Part shown: positions 1 through 9,033 of the stretch, piece by piece
Position numbering within the stretch: position 1 is the stretch's first letter
Layout of the letters: each line of letters opens with the position of its first letter
Assembly: GCA_050298535.1 (NCBI GenBank)
Contig: JBNKUI010000010.1
Coordinates: 124,001-188,000, forward strand
Direction: 5' to 3'
From: JABDMH01 sp050298535
GTDB taxonomy: Bacteria; Bacteroidota; Bacteroidia; Chitinophagales; Saprospiraceae
DNA: 64,000 bases
Notes under the pieces: generated by a model
Database searches by the model: none
The model's input: the letters and a program-made list of their open reading frames with translations, nothing else
Told to the model about the DNA's origin: nothing
Position numbers and translations under genes: made by a program

Positions 1-513
1 GTTTTCGGGTTCTGTATAGTCAACCACTACGATGTCATTGATCTTAATGATTACTCGCTTGCCCTCCACTTTTATATATTCGGTATACCACTCATCATCA
101 CCTACATAGTTCTCCTTCACATCCAGGATAGAATACAGGCTTCCTGTACGTCGCCAATCACTCTGAGAATTGTTGACCTGCACTTCATACCCTTTTGAAG
201 GCCAACCTTCATCCTGATACTGCGTATGGAAATAAATGCCAGAGTTAGACCCCTTCTTAGTCATTACCTGAGCTTTAAACTCGAAATTCTTAAAATTATG
301 GCCCTCAACCGGACCTGTATAGAAGAGGTGTGACCTTGCCCCATTCACTACGATTTTACCATCTTCCAGTTTTACTGATGCTTCGTGCTCATTATTGGTC
401 CAGTCCTCAAGGGATGTACCGTCAAATAGCGAAATCCATTCGTCCTGAGCATTGGACGAGTTGATCACTAATCCCAGAAGAAATACCAGAAGATAAAGTT
501 GCCTATAGATCAT
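1..513 (-). CDS. DUF1080 / 3-keto-disaccharide hydrolase-like secreted protein (partial)
   Basis: The frame is open from an ATG at 513 to the window edge, giving 171 residues; the C-terminus lies outside the window. The protein starts with a signal peptide (MIYRQLYLLVFLLGLVIN, cleavage near SNAQ). It continues with the family hallmark WISLFDGTSLEDW, and later NSGIYFHTQY and GYEVQVNN, which are typical of the concanavalin-like beta-sandwich of DUF1080. Members are periplasmic or surface proteins; several cleave 3-keto-glycosides. The catalytic part cannot be judged because the C-terminal third is missing. It lies 52 bp downstream of a VOC/cupin pair on the same strand, so it may be the last gene of that operon. 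The family call is fairly safe; the substrate is unknown. Confidence 0.85.
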   Translation of the reverse strand, partial: MIYRQLYLLVFLLGLVINSSNAQDEWISLFDGTSLEDWTNNEHEASVKLEDGKIVVNGARSHLFYTGPVEGHNFKNFEFKAQVMTKKGSNSGIYFHTQYQDEGWPSKGYEVQVNNSQSDWRRTGSLYSILDVKENYVGDDEWYTEYIKVEGKRVIIKINDIVVVDYTEPEN

Positions 514-565
514 ATCTAAATTTTTTGAAAAGATACGATGATTCCTGAAATCGAGATGATAGAGT

Positions 566-1348
566 CTAAATCAATGGCCGGTAAATCTGAAGATTTGTAT
601 ACGAATCTCCTTTTGGAGAAAAATGTTCAGATTCGACAGAGAGCAATCCTCCCAGGACCACTCTTCGTTGAGTCCTGGCGATCATTCTATCATACATATA
701 CTGCTCGGATACGATACCGCTATCTTCAATATAGCATCGACTTGTATGTATCTCATCGACTTTGTGTTTTTCACCATCTATCACCATCTCCGACTCTGCA
801 TGTGATTCCAGCCCGTCAATTGTCCAGTTCAAATAGGCATGGATCCTATCGGGTTCTGCTTCAAGTCTATACGTAGCGGTCGTTGGCATTTTGCCTCTAA
901 TGTAGTGCGACTCCTGGGGTAAGAATATCCATTGCTTGAGAAATGGTTGTATTATGAAATCACGGTCACTAATGCGCCAGGGAGGATCTTTTCTGTTTAC
1001 ACCCGCCAGATATAAGATCAGGCGATTGCCATCCACATCCCGTATATGAGCCTCGCGCCACATCCAACGTTGATCCACGGGATCCAAATCAAAGTTGAAA
1101 CCCGCCATCTTAAGTCTATTCACTAACTGATCCAGATGGTCTGATTCGAAATAGAGCACCGGTGTATCTTTTTTTGTATCGATGTTTTCCACATGATGTA
1201 TGGAGAAGGTCGTATTTCTCTCGGGGACAATCATGCGGACATATTTCGGTCGACTGTCTACGATCAGGCGAAGACCCAGGCACTCATAAAATCGCACCGC
1301 ACGATACAGATCGGAGGAGGGGATTGTGATCTGGTTCAAATCCATCAT
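566..1348 (-). CDS. VOC (glyoxalase-fold) protein fused to an unassigned C-terminal domain
   Basis: Residues 1-120 form one vicinal-oxygen-chelate module: LNQITIPSSDLYRAVRFYECLGLRLIV at the start (a typical first strand and helix) and HIRDVDGNRLILYLAG at its end. The remaining 140 residues (from about WRISDRDF) do not look like a second VOC module. They read as beta-rich sequence with alternating charged strands (TYRLEAEPDRIHAYLNW, ESEMVIDGEKHKVDEIH) and I do not recognise the family. The start codon overlaps the stop of the upstream cupin gene by 4 bp, so the two are translationally coupled. Single-module VOC proteins usually dimerise; the C-terminal half may be a binding domain. Function unknown; enzyme activity is inference only. 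Confidence 0.75.
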   Translation of the reverse strand: MMDLNQITIPSSDLYRAVRFYECLGLRLIVDSRPKYVRMIVPERNTTFSIHHVENIDTKKDTPVLYFESDHLDQLVNRLKMAGFNFDLDPVDQRWMWREAHIRDVDGNRLILYLAGVNRKDPPWRISDRDFIIQPFLKQWIFLPQESHYIRGKMPTTATYRLEAEPDRIHAYLNWTIDGLESHAESEMVIDGEKHKVDEIHTSRCYIEDSGIVSEQYMYDRMIARTQRRVVLGGLLSVESEHFSPKGDSYTNLQIYRPLI

Positions 1349-1674
1349 GAACTTCCTTCCTTTTCACCACCTTCTGGTCCATAGAAAATCACCCAGGTTG
1401 CAAAATCTTCTGTAAAGGTTTCAAAGCGATGTGCTACACCTGCCGGTACAAATAGGAAATCACCGGTCTCAAATGTAAATATTTCGTCACCCTTGCTGAA
1501 GGTACCACTACCTGAAATAATTACATATACCTCATCTCGGGTATGCGGAGTCTGATGATCTTTTCCAATCGGTTTATAGACTTCCACGGATAGCGAACCA
1601 TGGGTAAAGACTTCAGTAAACCTTTGTTCTGATCGTTCAAGTAATTTAAGTGCTACTTTAGGGTCCACCTTCAT
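1345..1674 (-). CDS. cupin domain protein
   Basis: A 109-residue single-domain cupin. The two conserved motifs are visible: HTRDEVYVIISGSGTF (motif 1, with His and Glu metal ligands around residues 44-49) and FVPAGVAHRFE (motif 2, His ligand). Small cupins of this type bind a divalent metal and act as isomerases, dioxygenases or sensors; the substrate cannot be read from sequence. It is the first gene of a minus-strand unit with the VOC fusion gene (4 bp overlap) and possibly the DUF1080 gene. The context of cupin, VOC and sugar-hydrolase-like protein hints at catabolism of a small molecule, which is inference. Confidence 0.85.
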   Translation of the reverse strand: MKVDPKVALKLLERSEQRFTEVFTHGSLSVEVYKPIGKDHQTPHTRDEVYVIISGSGTFSKGDEIFTFETGDFLFVPAGVAHRFETFTEDFATWVIFYGPEGGEKEGSS

Positions 1675-1919
1675 TTTTACTGCGTTTAGGAAACCCTAAT
1701 GTAGCACCTTACATTTCAATATTCAATATCCCCTGAGGTATGTGGTCAACTTATTTATACTAATCAGTAGCATACACCCCTGGAATGTTAAAATGTAATT
1801 TCAAAATGGATGCACCGGATAATTTCTGCCTACCACCCGTCGTTTTACATGCACAACAATATTTGAAAACATGATCATATCACTCATTTTGTTCCTACTG
1901 ACACGAAAGTAATCAGCTC

Positions 1920-2837
1920 ATGGATCGCAGAACTTTCTGCAAAGTCTTCCCCTCTCTGGCTGCCTTTGGCACTTTACCGCTCAAAAGTATAATTAGAAAT
2001 TCTTCAGAATTGCACCACAGAACTATACCGTCATCTGGCGAGCAAATTCCTGCCATTGGATTAGGAACCTGGATTCAATTTGACATACCAGACAATGATC
2101 CCGAAATGGATCAGCTTAAAACCGTTCTCGAGATGATGTTGGCGCAAGGTGGTAAGCTCATTGACTCCTCACCTATGTACGGTCGATCTGAAGCAAATAT
2201 CGGTGATTTGACATCGCGCATGAATGCTGCAAATCATTTCTTTTATGCAACAAAAGTTTGGACATCGGGCGAAGAGGCTGGAAAACGACAGATTGCCCAA
2301 TCAATGATGAGAATGCAGCGTGATCAGCTCGATCTCCTTCAAATTCATAACCTCCTGGATTGGTCAACACACATCAAAACGCTGATCAATCTAAAATCTT
2401 CCGGTAAAATTCGCTACATCGGGATCACGCACTACACAGACAGCTCGCATCGTCAATTGGCGGATGTAATCAAATCGAATCCTGAGATTGACTTTGTTCA
2501 ATGTAATTACTCTATCGAAGGAACTCATGCGGATGAATTCCTCTTTCCGATAGCACAGGATCATGATGTTGCTGTAATCATTAATACACCTTTTAATGGG
2601 GGGAGTCTTTTTCGAAAGGTACGAGGTAAAGATCTCCCGAACTGGGCAACTGACCTGGATATCAATAGCTGGGGACAGTTCTTTCTTAAATACATCCTAA
2701 GCCACCCGGCAGTCACTTGTGCCATTCCCGGCACCTCCAACCCTAAACACCTCATGGACAATATGGGATCCGCCAGAGGAACACTACCGGATATGGACAT
2801 GAGAAAGGTCATGAAAGACTACTTTAACAATCTCTAA
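1920..2837 (+). CDS. aldo/keto reductase with N-terminal signal
   Basis: A 305-residue TIM-barrel oxidoreductase. The AKR tetrad is intact: Asp82, Tyr87 (in DSSPMYG), Lys112 (ATKVW) and His143 (QIHNL). The strand-1 motif AIGLGTW is present, as is the C-terminal cofactor region (CAIPGTSNPKHL). The N-terminus is MDRRTFCKVFPSLAAFGTLPL, with RRTF followed by a hydrophobic stretch, which resembles a twin-arginine signal. A Tat-exported AKR would fold with its NADP in the cytoplasm and act in the periplasm. The signal is short, so export is probable rather than certain. It stands alone, divergent from the cupin operon across 245 bp, in which I see only a weak -7-like AATATTTG at 1859-1866. Confidence 0.88.
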   Translation: MDRRTFCKVFPSLAAFGTLPLKSIIRNSSELHHRTIPSSGEQIPAIGLGTWIQFDIPDNDPEMDQLKTVLEMMLAQGGKLIDSSPMYGRSEANIGDLTSRMNAANHFFYATKVWTSGEEAGKRQIAQSMMRMQRDQLDLLQIHNLLDWSTHIKTLINLKSSGKIRYIGITHYTDSSHRQLADVIKSNPEIDFVQCNYSIEGTHADEFLFPIAQDHDVAVIINTPFNGGSLFRKVRGKDLPNWATDLDINSWGQFFLKYILSHPAVTCAIPGTSNPKHLMDNMGSARGTLPDMDMRKVMKDYFNNL

Positions 2838-3071
2838 AGACTGAATCCGACCATTCCTCCACTGTATGATACTTGAATAAAAACCATATGAAGCTTTTCA
2901 ACACTAGTTTGACGTAAGTCCTTACATGTTTTGATGCATCACGGATGAAAAGCTGGTGGACTGTGTTATATGAGATAGTGAAGATATGAAGACATATTAA
3001 AAATCCTTTACTTTGGTCTAGCGATGACATCGTTTTGATATGGGAGCAGACAAATTATATTGAATATTCTT

Positions 3072-3797
3072 ATGGTAGATCAGATTAAGCAATTTGTTCG
3101 AAACCTGTCTATCAATCTGGGACTTGATTTGACAAAGAATCTTCGGTATGACCGACTTACCAACGTTATTTTAAAGAAGTGTCTTAAATCGGCAAGTAAC
3201 TGCATTGATGTTGGATGCCATAAGGGTCAGCTCTTAGAGGAAATGATCAATCTTGCACCCTCAGGTGAGCATTTCGCATTCGAACCATTGCCCCACCTAT
3301 TTCAAGATTTACAGCATCGATTTGGTGAACAAGCAACCATCCTTCCTTACGCACTGAGCAGCCAATCAGGGAGTGCAAGTTTTCAGTTTGTGAAGGAAAT
3401 GCCTGCCTACAGTGGTCTTAGACAACGATCATATGATGGTAAGTCTCCTAAAGTCGAAGAGATCAAAGTGGAGAAACGCACGCTCGACTCTGTCGTACCG
3501 TCATCGTATCAGGTAGATTTTATGAAAATTGATGTAGAAGGTGCCGAAATGGATGTGCTGCTAGGTGCCCCGACCTTGATCGACAGGAGCCAGCCCATCA
3601 TTCTTTTCGAATGCGGTATAGGGGCTATTGATCACTATGGCTATAATGCCCGAAAGGTGTTTGACACATTACGGGCCCTGGATCTCTCAGTAAATACGCT
3701 GGATCAGTGGATCAACCATTTGGAACCTTTGAAATATGAAGATTTCAGTCAACTTTATGAGACGCAAGCAGAATACTATTTTATCGCCTATAAATAA
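3072..3797 (+). CDS. FkbM family methyltransferase
   Basis: A 241-residue SAM-dependent methyltransferase. Motif I is CIDVGCHKGQ (residues 44-53) and the family-specific FMKIDVEGAEMDVLLG lies at 150-165. FkbM enzymes O-methylate sugars or other hydroxyls on glycans and secondary metabolites. The start is ambiguous: a TTG at 3060 is in frame, but the ATG at 3072 gives a more typical beginning and is preferred. The next gene (VOC) starts 10 bp downstream, so the two are probably co-transcribed. There is no adjacent glycosyltransferase cluster, so the acceptor is not predictable. Confidence 0.88.
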   Translation: MVDQIKQFVRNLSINLGLDLTKNLRYDRLTNVILKKCLKSASNCIDVGCHKGQLLEEMINLAPSGEHFAFEPLPHLFQDLQHRFGEQATILPYALSSQSGSASFQFVKEMPAYSGLRQRSYDGKSPKVEEIKVEKRTLDSVVPSSYQVDFMKIDVEGAEMDVLLGAPTLIDRSQPIILFECGIGAIDHYGYNARKVFDTLRALDLSVNTLDQWINHLEPLKYEDFSQLYETQAEYYFIAYK

Positions 3798-3807
3798 ATT
3801 ATAATCA

Positions 3808-4188
3808 ATGGTTTTTGAGCATTATGCTTTAAATGTTAAGGATCCGCACAGGATTAGTGACTGGTATTGTACACACATGGGTTCATCTGAAGCTCTTAGA
3901 AAAGATGAGGCACCTTACACCGTTTTTCTGGCTGATCGAGTCGGTCGTATCTTTTGTGAATTATACAGCAATCCACAGGGTGGCTATCTGGACTTTTATG
4001 ATACGCATCATCTGACATTTCACATGGCCTTTGTATCTCAAGACGCTGTTGGAGACATGAATCGTCTGCTCGAAGTAGGATGTTCGTTAGTAGAAGAGAT
4101 AAAGTCGGATGAGCACCATCTGGTCATGCTACGGGACCCTTTCGGTATTCCATTACAATTATGTCAAAGGCACTATAAATTAGGGTGA
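3808..4188 (+). CDS. VOC family protein
   Basis: A 126-residue single VOC domain. It begins FEHYALNVKDPHRISDWYCTHMG, with a His at the usual first metal-ligand position. It also contains HHLTFHMAF at the third beta strand and MLRDPFGIPLQLCQR at the end, the typical glyoxalase-fold closing strand with a conserved DPFG turn. Such proteins are dimeric metal-dependent lyases, dioxygenases or antibiotic-binding proteins; no specific substrate can be assigned. It follows the FkbM methyltransferase by 10 bp. Confidence 0.85.
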   Translation: MVFEHYALNVKDPHRISDWYCTHMGSSEALRKDEAPYTVFLADRVGRIFCELYSNPQGGYLDFYDTHHLTFHMAFVSQDAVGDMNRLLEVGCSLVEEIKSDEHHLVMLRDPFGIPLQLCQRHYKLG

Positions 4189-4257
4189 AAGCTAAGTGTT
4201 TTCAAGGGCATCCGTGCGATTATTAAAGTACTTTTATGATCTGAAATTTGGAAATTT

Positions 4258-6267
4258 ATGAAGAGGTCTTTACTATTTATTTGTGCTTTTATCTCTTTAC
4301 TATCATGCACCTCGGAAGATTCTACTGTTGTCAGCGACCCGATAGAAGAATTTGCATGGGAGATAGATCGCTTTGCCGATGTAAGAATTTTGCGATATCA
4401 GGTCCCTGGCTTTGAAAGTCTCACTTTGGATCAAAAAAAACTGGTGTACTATCTCACCCAAGCAGGTCTAGCCGGTCGCGATATTATGTATGATATGAAC
4501 TACCGGCACAATCTGGAGATTCGTAGGACCCTCGAAGCTATCATCAAGAACTACGATGGAGATAAGTCAGCCGATGCCTGGCAGGACTTTATGACTTATA
4601 CAAAACGGGTTTGGTTTGCCAGCGGCATTCATCATCACTATAGTATGCAGAAGTTTAGACCTGGTTTTTCATCCTCTTTCTTTGACAACCTCTGTCAGTC
4701 TGTTGGAGTCACCATTTCTGAAGAAGCGAGGAAGGCAATATTTGATCCTGCCTACGATAATAAGAAAGTGAATCTTGATCCCTCTCGTGACTTACTGCTG
4801 GCATCGGCTGTAAACTTCTACGCTCCCGACATCTCTGCACAGGAAGCATCCGAATACTACACGCAGAAAACAGCGAATGATAGTGAAGAACCCGTATCTC
4901 ACGGCCTCAATAGTCGGCTTGTAAAGAATACTAATGGAGAACTCATAGAAGAAGTATACTCGCTGGGGGGTAAGTATGGTGATGCCATTGCACAAATTAT
5001 ATCATGGCTGGAAAAAGCAGTCGTGGTGGCAGAAAATCAGCCACAAGCTGAAGCGCTAGAACTATTGATAGAATACTATAAGACTGGAGATCTTGCCACC
5101 TGGGATGCATACAATATAGCCTGGGTGAAAGCAACTGAAGGAGACATAGATTATATCAATGGATTTGTGGAAGTATATAATGATCCCCTGGGGTTTAAAG
5201 GATCTTATGAAAACATTGTTGAAATCACGGATTTCGAAGCATCGGCCAGGATGCAGGTCTTATCTGAAAATGCACAATGGTTTGAAGACAACTCACCGAT
5301 AATGGAGCAACACAAGAAATCCAATGTGGTCGGTGTAAGTTATAAAGTGGTGAATGTAGCTGGAGAAAGTGGAGACGCTTCACCATCCACTCCCATAGGA
5401 GTAAATCTCCCGAATGCGAATTGGATCCGGTCAAAACACGGATCTAAATCTGTCAGCCTAGGTAATATCATTAATGCTTATGATAAAGCCAGTGGTCCCG
5501 GACTTACTCAGGAATTTGCCCATGATCAGGAAGAGATAGAACGTGCCAAAGAATATGGTGAAATTGCCGACAAATTGAGTACCGCTCTGCACGAGGTGAT
5601 CGGTCATGCCTCCGGACAAATCGAGCCCGGTGTGGGGAGCCCATCCGAGACCTTAAAAAACTATCGCTCCACGCTAGAGGAGGCACGTGCAGACATCATT
5701 GCGCTGTATTACATCCTGGATCCTAAAATTGTTGAATTGGGATTATTACCTTCCATTGAGGCCGGAAAGGCCGAGTATGATGCCTTTATCAGCAATGGTC
5801 TCCTCAAGCAATTGCGAAGGTTGAGTCCAGGAGAAGATATCGAAGAATCACACATGCGAAACCGACAGCTAATTGCTGCCTGGGCTTATGAAAAAGGGCA
5901 GGATGAGCAAGTAGTTATAAAGGTGGAGCGCGATGGAAAAATCTATTACGACATTCGTGACTATCAAAAATTGCGTTTAATATTCGGTCAATTACTACGA
6001 GAAATCCAGCGCATAAAATCGCAAGGAGATTATGAAGCTGGTAAAAACCTGGTCGAAACGTATGCGGTAAAAGTTGATCCGGAAGTACACCAGCAGGTTC
6101 TGGATAGAACTAGTGTTCTAAACATCCCACCTTATGGAGGCTTTGTTAATCCCAAACTTGTTCCTGAAACGGATGAGAATGAAAACATAACCGATATTCG
6201 AATTTCTTATCCAGACAGTTTCATAAAACAAATGCTTGAGTACAGCGAACATTATTCTTTTCTGTAA
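4258..6267 (+). CDS. dipeptidyl-peptidase III (M49), lipoprotein
   Basis: A 669-residue zinc peptidase. The M49 zinc site is visible as HEVIGHASGQ (His445, Glu446, His450), followed by EEARAD at 474-479, whose Glu supplies the third ligand. Family members release dipeptides from the N-terminus of short peptides. The N-terminus is a lipoprotein signal with the lipobox LLSC (Cys17), followed by TSEDS, an acidic stretch of the kind that directs Bacteroidota lipoproteins to the cell surface. Length fits bacterial M49 enzymes (about 650-700). A near-consensus -7 box (TACTTTTA, 4229-4236) precedes the gene. Confidence 0.92.
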   Translation: MKRSLLFICAFISLLSCTSEDSTVVSDPIEEFAWEIDRFADVRILRYQVPGFESLTLDQKKLVYYLTQAGLAGRDIMYDMNYRHNLEIRRTLEAIIKNYDGDKSADAWQDFMTYTKRVWFASGIHHHYSMQKFRPGFSSSFFDNLCQSVGVTISEEARKAIFDPAYDNKKVNLDPSRDLLLASAVNFYAPDISAQEASEYYTQKTANDSEEPVSHGLNSRLVKNTNGELIEEVYSLGGKYGDAIAQIISWLEKAVVVAENQPQAEALELLIEYYKTGDLATWDAYNIAWVKATEGDIDYINGFVEVYNDPLGFKGSYENIVEITDFEASARMQVLSENAQWFEDNSPIMEQHKKSNVVGVSYKVVNVAGESGDASPSTPIGVNLPNANWIRSKHGSKSVSLGNIINAYDKASGPGLTQEFAHDQEEIERAKEYGEIADKLSTALHEVIGHASGQIEPGVGSPSETLKNYRSTLEEARADIIALYYILDPKIVELGLLPSIEAGKAEYDAFISNGLLKQLRRLSPGEDIEESHMRNRQLIAAWAYEKGQDEQVVIKVERDGKIYYDIRDYQKLRLIFGQLLREIQRIKSQGDYEAGKNLVETYAVKVDPEVHQQVLDRTSVLNIPPYGGFVNPKLVPETDENENITDIRISYPDSFIKQMLEYSEHYSFL

Positions 6268-6315
6268 TTTGAGTTGTAACCAAAAATGCCCTTCAATGGG
6301 TCAATATTGATCACT

Positions 6316-7350
6316 ATGAAGTTTCGCAGTATCTATCCATTTGCGATTTCAGCAATGCTGTGTCTTCTGGGCCTAGCCTGTCAGTCAAATAGCATCCACC
6401 AACAGATGGAGGATGGTCCAAGTTTTTTTGACTGGATCAAGAACGATAGCGTGAAGGATGTGACACTTCGTTTTCATTGGGATAGTCTGATCAAACATCT
6501 GGAATCAGAAGAGCGATTTGATGCTACAGTAATGATTGATGATCTAGAATTTCCTTTTCGTCTTTCTACGAGAGGGCAAACACGAAAGAAAATTTGTGAT
6601 TTTCCCCCACTGCATCTTTCCATACCCGATAGTATAGATAAAGTGATGGGCTGGGTTGATTTTGGAAAATACAAGATAGTCAGCAGGTGTCATACCTCTG
6701 ATACATCCAGTCAGCTAGTTTTAAGGGAGCACCTGGCTTATAAGATAGCAAACGTCCTTCTACCCTACTCCTTAGAAGTGCAACTATGCCATATTCGATA
6801 CATCATCGGGGGTGATACCTCACATGCATATGGTTTCATTATCGAAAATGAGAAAGAGTTTGCAGAGCGAACTAATCTGCAAGTAATTGAAGGAAAATAT
6901 CAACGACCTGATCTGGTTGATAGAAAGGATTATCAGCGCTTTACTCTATTTCAATATCTTTTAGGGAATACGGACTGGAATTTAAATGCCGGTCACAATG
7001 TGATGGTATTTCAGTCTCCAGGTGCAGACACACGATCGGCTTTGATCCCATATGACTTTGACTACAGTGGATTGGTAAATGCACCGTATGCAACCCCTTT
7101 TCCAACGCTTCCGATATCCCATATCACCGAACGCCTTTTTCAATATCGAGGTAAAATGACCGACAATTTTGACGAAGTCATTGAAGAATTCAAATTGAAG
7201 AAGTCACAGATATTGGATCTGGTCGACTATGAACCCTATTTACCACATTCTGACCGTGAACATGCCCATCAGTATATTGAGGAATTCTATCGGATCCTGG
7301 ATGCCACTGAGCTCAAAGAGATACTTTTTAAACATCAGCAAAACCAATGA
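6316..7350 (+). CDS. lipoprotein with CotH-kinase-like features
   Basis: About 344 residues from the ATG at 6316; an upstream in-frame ATG at 6286 would bury the signal peptide, so the later start is preferred. The signal ends in LLGLACQ (lipobox, Cys near residue 22). The body has features resembling the atypical CotH protein-kinase fold. These are an early TRGQTRKK strand, a helix with QLVLREHLAYKIAN, the catalytic-loop-like GNTDWNLNAGHN (Asp220) and the DFG-like YDFDYSGLV (Asp247, Asp249). The assignment is by motif order only and is tentative. The last 4 bp overlap the start of accC (ATGA), so it is translationally coupled to biotin carboxylase, an odd pairing of a secreted and a cytoplasmic protein. 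Confidence 0.6.
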   Translation: MKFRSIYPFAISAMLCLLGLACQSNSIHQQMEDGPSFFDWIKNDSVKDVTLRFHWDSLIKHLESEERFDATVMIDDLEFPFRLSTRGQTRKKICDFPPLHLSIPDSIDKVMGWVDFGKYKIVSRCHTSDTSSQLVLREHLAYKIANVLLPYSLEVQLCHIRYIIGGDTSHAYGFIIENEKEFAERTNLQVIEGKYQRPDLVDRKDYQRFTLFQYLLGNTDWNLNAGHNVMVFQSPGADTRSALIPYDFDYSGLVNAPYATPFPTLPISHITERLFQYRGKMTDNFDEVIEEFKLKKSQILDLVDYEPYLPHSDREHAHQYIEEFYRILDATELKEILFKHQQNQ

Positions 7351-8810
7351 CCAAGATTCAAAGATTACTGATTGCAAACCGTGGTGAAATAGCTGTACGA
7401 ATCGCACGATCGGCAAAAAAAAGAGGAATAGAGACAACTGCCATATATAGCGATGCCGATCGTCATGCTCTACATGTGAAAGTTGCAGATCATGCCATAC
7501 GAATAGGTCCTCCACCATCCCGAGATTCTTACCTGAGGGGCGACCTTATTATTCAGGAGGCATTAGCTCATCAATGCGACGCAATACACCCTGGATATGG
7601 ATTCCTAAGTGAGGATCCTTCATTCGCAAGAGATGTGAAGGAGAATGGATTACTATTTGTCGGGCCAGATGAATCTTCAATCTCGCTCATGGGTGATAAG
7701 CTGGCAGCCAAGAAGCTTGCAGAACGTCTTGACATCCCGTTAGTTCCAGGCTCAGATGGACCCATCATCCATCCCGAAGAAGCAATCTCCTTTGCCGAAG
7801 AGATAGGATTTCCTGTGATGCTTAAAGCTGCGGGAGGCGGAGGCGGAAAGGGTATGCGGATAGTCTATAAAGCAGAGGATTTCGTCTCTGCTTTTGAGAG
7901 ATCCAGTAGCGAAGCACTTCAGAGTTTTGGCAATGCAGCGGTTTTTATAGAAAAATATATAGAATCCCCCAAGCATATAGAGGTCCAGATACTTGCGGAC
8001 CATCAGGGAAGTGTATTGCACTTATTTGAACGTGATTGCTCTGTACAAAGGCGTCACCAAAAGGTCATCGAGGAAGCCCCTGCTCCCATCATGAATCCCC
8101 CATTGAGAAGTAAGCTCACAAACGCTGCGATTAAACTGGCAAAGGCAAGTAACTATGTCAATGCCGGTACCGTTGAATTTCTTGTAGATGGTGATGACTT
8201 TTACTTCCTGGAGATGAATACCAGACTTCAGGTGGAGCATCCGGTCACTGAGATGATTACAGGATTAGATCTTGTACAGCTGCAACTAAGTGTGGCAGAG
8301 GGATTACCTCTGCCTGTGGAGCAGGAAGACTTACAAATCAGAGGGCACAGCATTGAGCTAAGGGTTTATGCCGAGGATGCGACCTCTGATTTTGTACCCA
8401 GCATTGGTCGAATTGAACAGTACAATGAGCCAGATCTCATGAACGTACGAATCGACAGTGGCTTTCGCCAGGAAGATGAGATTAGTATCTACTACGATCC
8501 TATGATTGCTAAGTTAATCGTGTATGGAGCCAGCCGGATGTTGGCCATTGAAAAATTGGTTGAAGCCATTCAAAGGTTTGAAATAAAAGGTGTCGAGACT
8601 ACACTTGCTTTTGGAGCTGGCGTCTGTAGGAACGAAGTCTTTCGCAAAGGCACGCATACCACGAGATTCATACAGGATGAATTTGACGCTTCCGCTATTC
8701 CTACAGAACACGTAAGAATCATTGAAGAGATATCAGAACAAGTATTTAGGAAGAAAAATCAGCAACTGAAAGTCGCTGATACCTCTATCGATTGGTATAA
8801 AAAGCAGTAG
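7347..8810 (+). CDS. accC: biotin carboxylase subunit of acetyl-/acyl-CoA carboxylase
   Basis: A 487-residue ATP-grasp enzyme that carboxylates biotin on a carrier protein using bicarbonate and ATP. The N-terminal LLIANRGEIAVRIARSA is diagnostic. The ATP-binding glycine loop GGGGKGM lies at 164-170 and the catalytic LEMNTRLQVEHPVTE at 288-302. The C-terminal biotin-carboxylase domain contains GHSIELRVYAED. There is no C-terminal biotinyl (AMKM) domain, so a separate BCCP is required, and none is adjacent. It could equally serve propionyl- or methylcrotonyl-CoA carboxylase; accC is the simplest reading. It is coupled by a 4 bp overlap to the CotH-like lipoprotein and ends 1 bp before a convergent minus-strand gene. 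Confidence 0.85.
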   Translation: MTKIQRLLIANRGEIAVRIARSAKKRGIETTAIYSDADRHALHVKVADHAIRIGPPPSRDSYLRGDLIIQEALAHQCDAIHPGYGFLSEDPSFARDVKENGLLFVGPDESSISLMGDKLAAKKLAERLDIPLVPGSDGPIIHPEEAISFAEEIGFPVMLKAAGGGGGKGMRIVYKAEDFVSAFERSSSEALQSFGNAAVFIEKYIESPKHIEVQILADHQGSVLHLFERDCSVQRRHQKVIEEAPAPIMNPPLRSKLTNAAIKLAKASNYVNAGTVEFLVDGDDFYFLEMNTRLQVEHPVTEMITGLDLVQLQLSVAEGLPLPVEQEDLQIRGHSIELRVYAEDATSDFVPSIGRIEQYNEPDLMNVRIDSGFRQEDEISIYYDPMIAKLIVYGASRMLAIEKLVEAIQRFEIKGVETTLAFGAGVCRNEVFRKGTHTTRFIQDEFDASAIPTEHVRIIEEISEQVFRKKNQQLKVADTSIDWYKKQ

Positions 8811-8811
8811 T

Positions 8812-9033
8812 TCAGAACTTTGGTATCGTATGAAAACCGGTGATCTCAATGTACTGTCCATTCATAGCGATACCCTCTACATCAGCTCGATTGGCTCTTA
8901 CTTCCACTTCTGCTTTATCGATCTTTAATTGATCTGGCATATTGATAGGTACCCATCGGTTTCCATTATGATCCACAATACTCCAGATCCCGGTTTCAAG
9001 ATCCTGATAATTTATCTTCCCCTTAATGATCAT
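8812..9033 (-). CDS. small hypothetical protein, partner of the S24 regulator
   Basis: About 73 residues from the ATG at 9033 (an alternative ATG at 9045 adds four). The composition is strand-rich: KGKINYQDLETGIWSIVDHNG, then VEVRANRADVEGI and YIEITGFH. This resembles small OB/SH3-like beta-barrels in which an LE(T/G)G..W.I turn is followed by a dipeptide-proline strand. I cannot name a family. It overlaps the end of the S24/LexA-like regulator by 11 bp (or 23 bp with the longer start), so the two are a coupled pair. The coding frame is maintained to a stop adjacent to the accC stop, supporting a real gene. Confidence 0.7.
   Translation of the reverse strand: MIIKGKINYQDLETGIWSIVDHNGNRWVPINMPDQLKIDKAEVEVRANRADVEGIAMNGQYIEITGFHTIPKF

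Noticed and set aside
538..876. 112-residue plus-strand frame at the left end
   Set aside because: Antisense to the VOC fusion gene, whose frame is supported by domain motifs and by coupling to the cupin gene.
2824..3030. 68-residue minus-strand frame between the AKR and FkbM genes
   Set aside because: No motif, no promoter, composition like untranslated DNA; it covers the nested palindromes instead.
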